This document shows positions 5,929 through 10,454 of a stretch of DNA of 10,454 nt, in pieces. The stretch spans positions 1 to 10,454 of the forward strand of contig JAISZQ010000249.1 in the NCBI GenBank assembly GCA_031269165.1, in the 5' to 3' direction. The notes under the pieces were generated by a model. That model saw only the letters and a program-made list of their open reading frames with translations, was not told the origin of the DNA and did not search any database. How positions within the stretch are numbered: position 1 is the stretch's first letter; each line of letters starts with the position of its first letter. The translations under genes and the position numbers were made by a program. Source of the stretch: Spirochaetaceae bacterium. GTDB lineage: Bacteria; Spirochaetota; Spirochaetia; Treponematales; Breznakiellaceae.

Positions 5929-8900
5929 CGGAGGGGTCTCTTCTTTTCGAGCAATCGCGCTGTTTTTCGTGTTGCTGGGTATCGCTTGTCCTGTTGCTTT
6001 CGCGCAGGACGCGGCTCCGGCGGAAGCGGCGGAGGCAGTCGAAGAGGCCGGGGAAATCTCCGAAGAACGCCAAAATGAAATCGACCGCTTGGAGATGGAA
6101 CTCAAAGTTTCCACCCTGCTTGAGCTGTCGGAATGGTGCCGCGATCTTGGCATAAGCGAGGCGGGAACCCGCGACGAACTCGTTGCCCGTCTGCGAACCA
6201 CGCTGGAACTGCCCGCGCCGCTTCCCGCCGAAGAAGGGGCTCAGGTCATCGTCATCGAAAGCGCCCGCATTACGGAATATTTTACGGTGGAGGCCGTCGA
6301 AGAAGATTATGCGCGGCTGTCGGGCGGCGTTGTCGTGACGCTGAAAGACAAGACCGCCATCTACAAGATAAGCGCGTGGGAGATGCTCTACAACCGGACG
6401 CGCAACATCCTTTCCGCGACCGGCGGCGTCGAGTATCTGAAAGAAGACGGCGACACCCGCGAAACCTTTCGGGGCGACTCGATCACGATCAACCTTGACA
6501 CGTGGGCCGGCACGTTCATCGACAGCGTCTCCGAGAAATCCATCGCCGGGGGCGACACCGCCTACCGCTTCACCGGCGCGATCATCTCGCAGAACGGTGA
6601 AGAGGTGAGCGTCCTCCGCAACGCGAAAATCACCAACGCGAAAACAGACGAGCCGTACTGGAGTCTCACCGCCGCCCGGCTCTGGCTCCTGCCGGGAACG
6701 GATTGGGCACTGGTCAGCGGCGTGCTGAAAGTCGGCGAAATCCCCGTGCTGTGGGTTCCCGCGTTTTTCTGGCCGTCCGACGAGTTTGTGTTCCATCCCG
6801 TGGTCGGAACCCGGACCCGCGAGGGCACGTTCTTTCAAACGACCAGTTATATCTGGGGCAAGGCCAAAGCCGACCCGACAAAGGAGAGTTCCATCTCGAA
6901 GATTATGGGGTCAGGCGCGGACATGGAAAAGGAACGGCAGGGTCTCTTCCTGCGCACCACCGGGCGGAAATCAATCGGTGCCGACGCCAAACGATGGTCA
7001 ATTTCTTTTGATGGCTACGCTAACTTGGGCTTTTATCTGGGTACCGATCTGGCATTGCCCGCAAAAGACCATTTCGGCGCGATGAACCTCACCGCCGGAC
7101 TGGGTTTCAGCCGGAACGTGTATCCCTATGGCACCACATACACCCCCTATACCAACACTAACCCGCCGTATCCAGACGGCACGATCCTTGACCGCGACTG
7201 GAACACTTCGCGGCTTCCCATCCTGCCGCTCGACCTTCCCTTCCGCTACCGGTTCAAGGTTGACGGATCCTATTCCGCGCCCTTCGCCTCGTTTCGCTGG
7301 AACTTCCCGCTCTACTCCGACCCGAACATAGACCGCGATTTTTATCTTAACCGCTCCGAGACTTTTGACTGGTTCACGTTGTTGAAGGGTGACACGGAGG
7401 AGGAAGAGGCGCTTTTGACCACGACGCTGGGCAATTATTCATGGACGGTCTCGGCCGATTCGACGGTTCCGGTAAAAAAAGTGTCGCCCTATATATCGAG
7501 CCTCTCCCTGTCCAACGTATCAACAGCGATGGAATTTGCCTCCAAACCGACAACCATCACGGGGGAGATGAAGAATGAGGATGCAAATGTCTTGGATCAC
7601 CTTTTATATCCGGGGTACTATTTTTACTATCCCCGTAAATGGACCGTCTATTCCGTCAACGGTACCATTGCCGGTACGCCGCTCACCCTCGGGAACCGGG
7701 TAACGGATCTTCCTGCCGAGGAAGAGTCGGCCGCGCTCAACGAGTTCGGCAATCCCCGCTCTCCGTGGGAGACAGAGGACGACGCGGAAGCCGCCTCGTC
7801 CGCAAATCTGCTCCCCGACTTGGCACCGAGGGCTTTGGCGCAAACCTTTAGCGGTTCCAAAGATAACGGCCTTCGCTTTACCTTTGACTACCGGTTTACC
7901 CCCTCCTCGGCGATGGAAATGAATTATCCTACCGATGCGACAAAACACCCCACCAGAGTGTTTCAGCGGCGGGAAGACATCGACTTTAGCGCAATACTGA
8001 ATTCGCTTACCCGTCTCCGCACGGACGGCACGACGACCTTCACCCTCGCCGAACCGAACAACGGCCTCTTTACCACGTCCTTCGCGCTGACCGGGTACGC
8101 CGAATGGCAGAAATCCGAGTTTTTCCCCGAAGACGAGGACAATCCGACTCAGGCAGAAAAAAACGAGCAGGATGCCCTCAACGAAACCGATTACAAAGCG
8201 ACCCGCTTCAACAGCCTGTACCGCCTGAGTACCAGCGGGAAGCCCCTCTATTGGAACGATATATTCGGCACCAGCACCCTCACGCATACCCTCGAAGGGA
8301 AGTTTTTGCGCTGGGAGTTTGACCCCGCCAGTTATAGCAAGACAAATACAGACGGCGAACCCGCATGGGACTTCATCAAAGGCGAGTGGAATCGGGAAGA
8401 CATCACCGTCCATAGTCTGGGGACAAACATCAACGCCTCTGTTTTTGATAAAATACAGACACTTTCCCTTTCCGCCGCGCTGCCGCCTCTCTTTCAGAAT
8501 TACACCTATTCGCTGACGCTCCGGGCATGGATTTCCGAGACGTCGTTGAGCGGCAGTTACCGGGAGATTGCCAGGCCCGGCCAGCCCAGCAGCCTGAAAG
8601 ATCCCAAAACCGACATGAAGATCCAGCCGCACACGTTGCGGGAAACGCTCACCTTCGACACGGACAAGACCCTGAGTCAAAGCGTCGTCTACGACCCCGA
8701 CCCGGAACACGAGTATTTTACCTCGGCGATTACGTCCCTGAGGCTTGGCGTGTTGCGCGCGCAGTATACGGCAAGCCGTGTGGCCAAATGGCAGTATATA
8801 ACCGCTGATAACGCATGGAAGCAGGATGCGGAACCGACGTTCACCCCGGTGAGGTTCACGCTTGACTATAACCCCACCCTAAAGAAGGACTCAATCTTCA

Positions 8901-9409
8901 AGAACATGCTTTCCTATGACATCGGTCTTGCGTCCTCGTTGAACCTTGACCTGTTGCGCTACAACTTTTCGAGCTTCACCCTGGGCCTGAACGCCAAAGC
9001 GACCATCACCCGTTTTATGGACATCTCCCTCGGCTTCCTCTCGGAAAACGCCTCGATCTACCGCTATCTCCAAGACATTCCCGGCTTTCAAATAGAAGGC
9101 GCCCCACGGGTAGGCGGCGAAGCGAACATCTTCAAAGACCTCATGGACTCGTTTAACTTTTTTGACATGGAGAAGCGGCGCAGTTCCGGCTTCAAGATGA
9201 AGAACCTCAATTTGAAACTCGTCCACCACCTGGGCGACTGGGACGCGGAACTTGACGTAAAGCTGACACCCTACAAAGACATGGACGGCGCGCAGGCGAT
9301 CTACCGCTTCAACACCGAAATCGCGTTCTTTGTCCGCTGGATTCCCATCAGCGAGATCAAGACCGAGATCACCTACGACGAGAAAACCGACCGGTTTACG
9401 CAGAAGTAG
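5921..9409 (+). CDS. lptD: LptD/OstA-like outer-membrane beta-barrel protein
   Basis: Probable outer-membrane assembly protein of the LptD (OstA, Imp) family, which inserts lipopolysaccharide or related glycolipid into the outer leaflet. The 1162-residue product has a signal peptide (hydrophobic 11-28, cleavage likely after AFA at 28), an acidic Ala/Glu-rich linker (30-52), a SAP-like helical segment (61-95, LKVSTLLEL...LGISEAGTRDELVARL) and an LptA/OstA-type beta domain (about 107-270). Then comes GEIPVLWVPAFFWP (272-285), the LptD PxFxxP-like entry to the barrel, and a long barrel region rich in alternating aromatic strands to the C terminus (DWDAELDVKL, IYRFNTEIAFFVRW). It is longer than E. 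coli LptD (784). Only one cysteine (Cys73) follows the signal peptide, so the disulfide maturation known for E. coli LptD cannot occur. ATG 5921 is the only start in frame before a stop at 5888; GAAGGA abuts it. The lipid substrate is unknown, as treponemes may lack LPS. Confidence 0.8.
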   Translation: MHSGGVSSFRAIALFFVLLGIACPVAFAQDAAPAEAAEAVEEAGEISEERQNEIDRLEMELKVSTLLELSEWCRDLGISEAGTRDELVARLRTTLELPAPLPAEEGAQVIVIESARITEYFTVEAVEEDYARLSGGVVVTLKDKTAIYKISAWEMLYNRTRNILSATGGVEYLKEDGDTRETFRGDSITINLDTWAGTFIDSVSEKSIAGGDTAYRFTGAIISQNGEEVSVLRNAKITNAKTDEPYWSLTAARLWLLPGTDWALVSGVLKVGEIPVLWVPAFFWPSDEFVFHPVVGTRTREGTFFQTTSYIWGKAKADPTKESSISKIMGSGADMEKERQGLFLRTTGRKSIGADAKRWSISFDGYANLGFYLGTDLALPAKDHFGAMNLTAGLGFSRNVYPYGTTYTPYTNTNPPYPDGTILDRDWNTSRLPILPLDLPFRYRFKVDGSYSAPFASFRWNFPLYSDPNIDRDFYLNRSETFDWFTLLKGDTEEEEALLTTTLGNYSWTVSADSTVPVKKVSPYISSLSLSNVSTAMEFASKPTTITGEMKNEDANVLDHLLYPGYYFYYPRKWTVYSVNGTIAGTPLTLGNRVTDLPAEEESAALNEFGNPRSPWETEDDAEAASSANLLPDLAPRALAQTFSGSKDNGLRFTFDYRFTPSSAMEMNYPTDATKHPTRVFQRREDIDFSAILNSLTRLRTDGTTTFTLAEPNNGLFTTSFALTGYAEWQKSEFFPEDEDNPTQAEKNEQDALNETDYKATRFNSLYRLSTSGKPLYWNDIFGTSTLTHTLEGKFLRWEFDPASYSKTNTDGEPAWDFIKGEWNREDITVHSLGTNINASVFDKIQTLSLSAALPPLFQNYTYSLTLRAWISETSLSGSYREIARPGQPSSLKDPKTDMKIQPHTLRETLTFDTDKTLSQSVVYDPDPEHEYFTSAITSLRLGVLRAQYTASRVAKWQYITADNAWKQDAEPTFTPVRFTLDYNPTLKKDSIFKNMLSYDIGLASSLNLDLLRYNFSSFTLGLNAKATITRFMDISLGFLSENASIYRYLQDIPGFQIEGAPRVGGEANIFKDLMDSFNFFDMEKRRSSGFKMKNLNLKLVHHLGDWDAELDVKLTPYKDMDGAQAIYRFNTEIAFFVRWIPISEIKTEITYDEKTDRFTQK

Positions 9410-9574
9410 GGGCGGTTGCGCTATTTGGTAAGGGAGCGGATCGATGGGCCGGGTGAACACTAAGCAGCACGCTTTCTTTGGGCGGGTACTGTTGAGCAAT
9501 CGGCTACCAGCGGGGATAACCACACCACAGAGCACGCCTCTGGACGGGTACTGTTTAGGAAGTGTGTCGATATG

Positions 9575-9697
9575 CCGGGTAAACACCACCTACAGGCGGC
9601 TGTGCTACCGGCGCAACGTGCTGCCTCAAGGTGGCGTATTACCGCCTGATGTTGCCGTTTTGGGTAGCAATGCCGCCTTACGGTGGTGTTCACCCGG
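9575..9697. mobile_element. MITE-like element C, copy 2 (123 bp)
   Basis: Same length, orientation and target context as the copy at 4992 (TATG on the left, CCGGAACGACAATACC on the right). The ends are CCGGGTAAACACCACC and GGTGGTGTTCACCCGG, one mismatch. The left 71 bp differ at about six positions from copy 1 and the right 33 bp at one, but 9646-9664 is almost unrelated to the equivalent 5063-5081. Confidence 0.75.
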
Positions 9698-10019
9698 CCG
9701 GAACGACAATACCGAATAGCACGTCCTTTTTGGACGGGTACTGTTTAGCGGGCGGTTGCCGTCGGGGGTAGCCGCGCCAAACGGCACGCTCCTTGGAGCG
9801 GGAACTGTTGAGCGAGCGGCAATCGGCAAGGATAGCCACACCAAACAGCACGCCTTCTTTGGACGGGTACTGTTTAGCAAGCGGCAACCGACGGGGAGCA
9901 CCGCGCCAAACAGCACGCCTCCTTTGAGCGGGTGCTGTTTAGCGGGCAGCAACCAACGGGGATAGCCACACCACATGGCACACCTCCTTTGGGCGGGTAC
10001 CGTTTAGTGAGTGGCCCGC

Positions 10020-10098
10020 GTCATTGCGAACCCGCAGGGTGAAGCAATCCAGACGAGGCGGCCTCCCCACTGGATTGCTTCTCTTCGCTCGCAATGAC
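10020..10098. repeat. Palindromic repeat A inside repeat array 2
   Basis: Perfect outer arms GTCATTGCGA (10020-10029) and TCGCAATGAC (10089-10098) and perfect 12-bp inner arms (10041-10052 and 10070-10081). It follows GTGGCC of a family B unit, the same insertion point as the copy at 5372, and array B resumes after it. Confidence 0.85.
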
Positions 10099-10288
10099 GG
10101 ATGGGGAGCGGATACTGTTGAGCGGGTGACAGTCGATGGGAATAGCCACACCAAACAGCACGCCTCTTGGAACGGGTACTGTTGAGCGGGCGGTTGCTGT
10201 CGGGGGTAGCCGCGCCAAACGGCACGCTCTTTGGACGGGAACTGTGTAGCGAGCGGGTGCCGTCATTACGAGACGCGAGTGGCCCCCC

Positions 10289-10365
10289 GTCATTGCGAAC
10301 CCGCGGCAACATGGTTGCCGTTGGTGAAGCAATCTAGACGAAGGGCGTTCCCGCTGGATTGCTTC
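10289..10365. repeat. Palindromic repeat A, variant copy truncated by element D
   Basis: Left outer arm GTCATTGCGA (10289-10298), inner arms GAAGCAATCTAG (10326-10337) and CTGGATTGCTTC (10354-10365, one mismatch). The outer right arm is missing; element D begins 12 bp later. The left half contains an extra small hairpin, GGCAAC-ATG-GTTGCC, also found in the half copy at 155-203 but absent from the other copies. Confidence 0.75.
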
Positions 10366-10377
10366 GCCCGCTCTAAG

Positions 10378-10454
10378 AGCCTGTTCAAAAACTCCATGAG
10401 ACGCAAGTCTCCGCTGTGATCCGGTCGCGGGCTTTGCCCGCTTCTGGAATTTCG
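10378..10454. mobile_element. Element D, copy 2 (left end, cut by the window edge)
   Basis: Begins AGCCTGTTCAAAAACTCC and shares ACGCAAG(T/C)CTCCGCTGTGAT with copy 1 at 5588, then diverges into GGTCGCGGGCTTTGCCCGC, which contains the short inverted repeat GCGGGC/GCCCGC. The right end lies outside the window, so this may be either a 150 bp element or the start of a full insertion sequence. Confidence 0.55.

Larger units (their letters stand above)
9410..10454. repeat. Repeat array 2: family B units with C, A and D insertions
   Basis: No gene and no clear lptD terminator. Family B units resume within 60 bp of the stop in the same orientation as in array 1. GCACG landmarks fall at 9467, 9532 and 9719 (the last step lengthened by element C), then continue through AAACGGCACG, AAACAGCACG and CATGGCACAC units at about 64-66 bp. 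At 9908-9940 the unit has perfect 9-bp arms, AAACAGCAC and GTGCTGTTT. At 9449-9460 a stump of element C (CCGGGTGAACAC) joins directly to a B unit. The open frames here (with LNSTRPK-like peptides) are repeat translations. Confidence 0.85.

Noticed and set aside
5978..5991. Lipoprotein signal (LGIAC) in the LptD-like protein
   Set aside because: The -3 residue is Gly rather than a Leu-type residue, and a good AFA signal peptidase I site follows five residues later.
7604..8710. 368-codon minus-strand open frame, plus another at 5903-6838
   Set aside because: Both are antisense shadows of the lptD-like gene, whose signal peptide and domains are convincing.
4866..10260. CRISPR array
   Set aside because: Units recur at a regular 64-66 bp, but both core and tail are related and diverged between units. 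There are no identical direct repeats with unique spacers and no cas genes.

Overview
The window looks like chromosomal DNA of a GC-rich, diderm bacterium, most likely a spirochaete of the Treponema group. Moderate support comes from the long LptD/OstA-like protein, whose architecture and C-terminal end fit treponemal homologues known to me, and from the dense mosaic of small palindromic repeats between genes. No rRNA, tRNA, CRISPR array or complete insertion sequence was seen.

Layout: 1-556 is gene-free and made of repeats. 557-4762 holds four genes on the minus strand, read lon -> brnT-like toxin -> brnA-like antitoxin -> pdxA. 4798-5778 is gene-free and carries a tandem array of 64-66 bp hairpin units (family B), one 123 bp inverted-repeat element (C), a nested palindrome (A) and a 149 bp element with inverted ends (D). 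5794-9409 on the plus strand holds a possible 44-codon ORF whose stop overlaps the start of a 1162-residue outer-membrane LptD-like protein. 9410-10454 is gene-free again and repeats the same B/C/A/D mosaic in the same orientation, so the LptD gene is bracketed by homologous arrays.

Roles: Lon is the general AAA+ protease and in many bacteria degrades labile antitoxins. The small toxin-antitoxin pair directly downstream of it is AT-richer than its surroundings and appears to run into pdxA (vitamin B6 or sugar-acid phosphate metabolism). The LptD-like protein belongs to outer-membrane biogenesis and is separate from the minus-strand genes.

Main points for a second look: (1) element C has two 123 bp copies and an empty site in the same window, and a 19-nt core that differs almost completely between copies while the arms are nearly identical; (2) lon, brnT and the ORF ahead of lptD share the same start geometry, an extended -10 box exactly 6 nt before the start codon, which predicts leaderless mRNAs; (3) the LptD-like protein has a SAP-like helix-turn-helix segment in its periplasmic N terminus and only one cysteine after the signal peptide; (4) the 64-66 bp hairpin array has A palindromes inserted at the same internal point. 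I see no clear evidence for a new multi-gene system; the novelty, if any, lies in the repeat families and the start signals.
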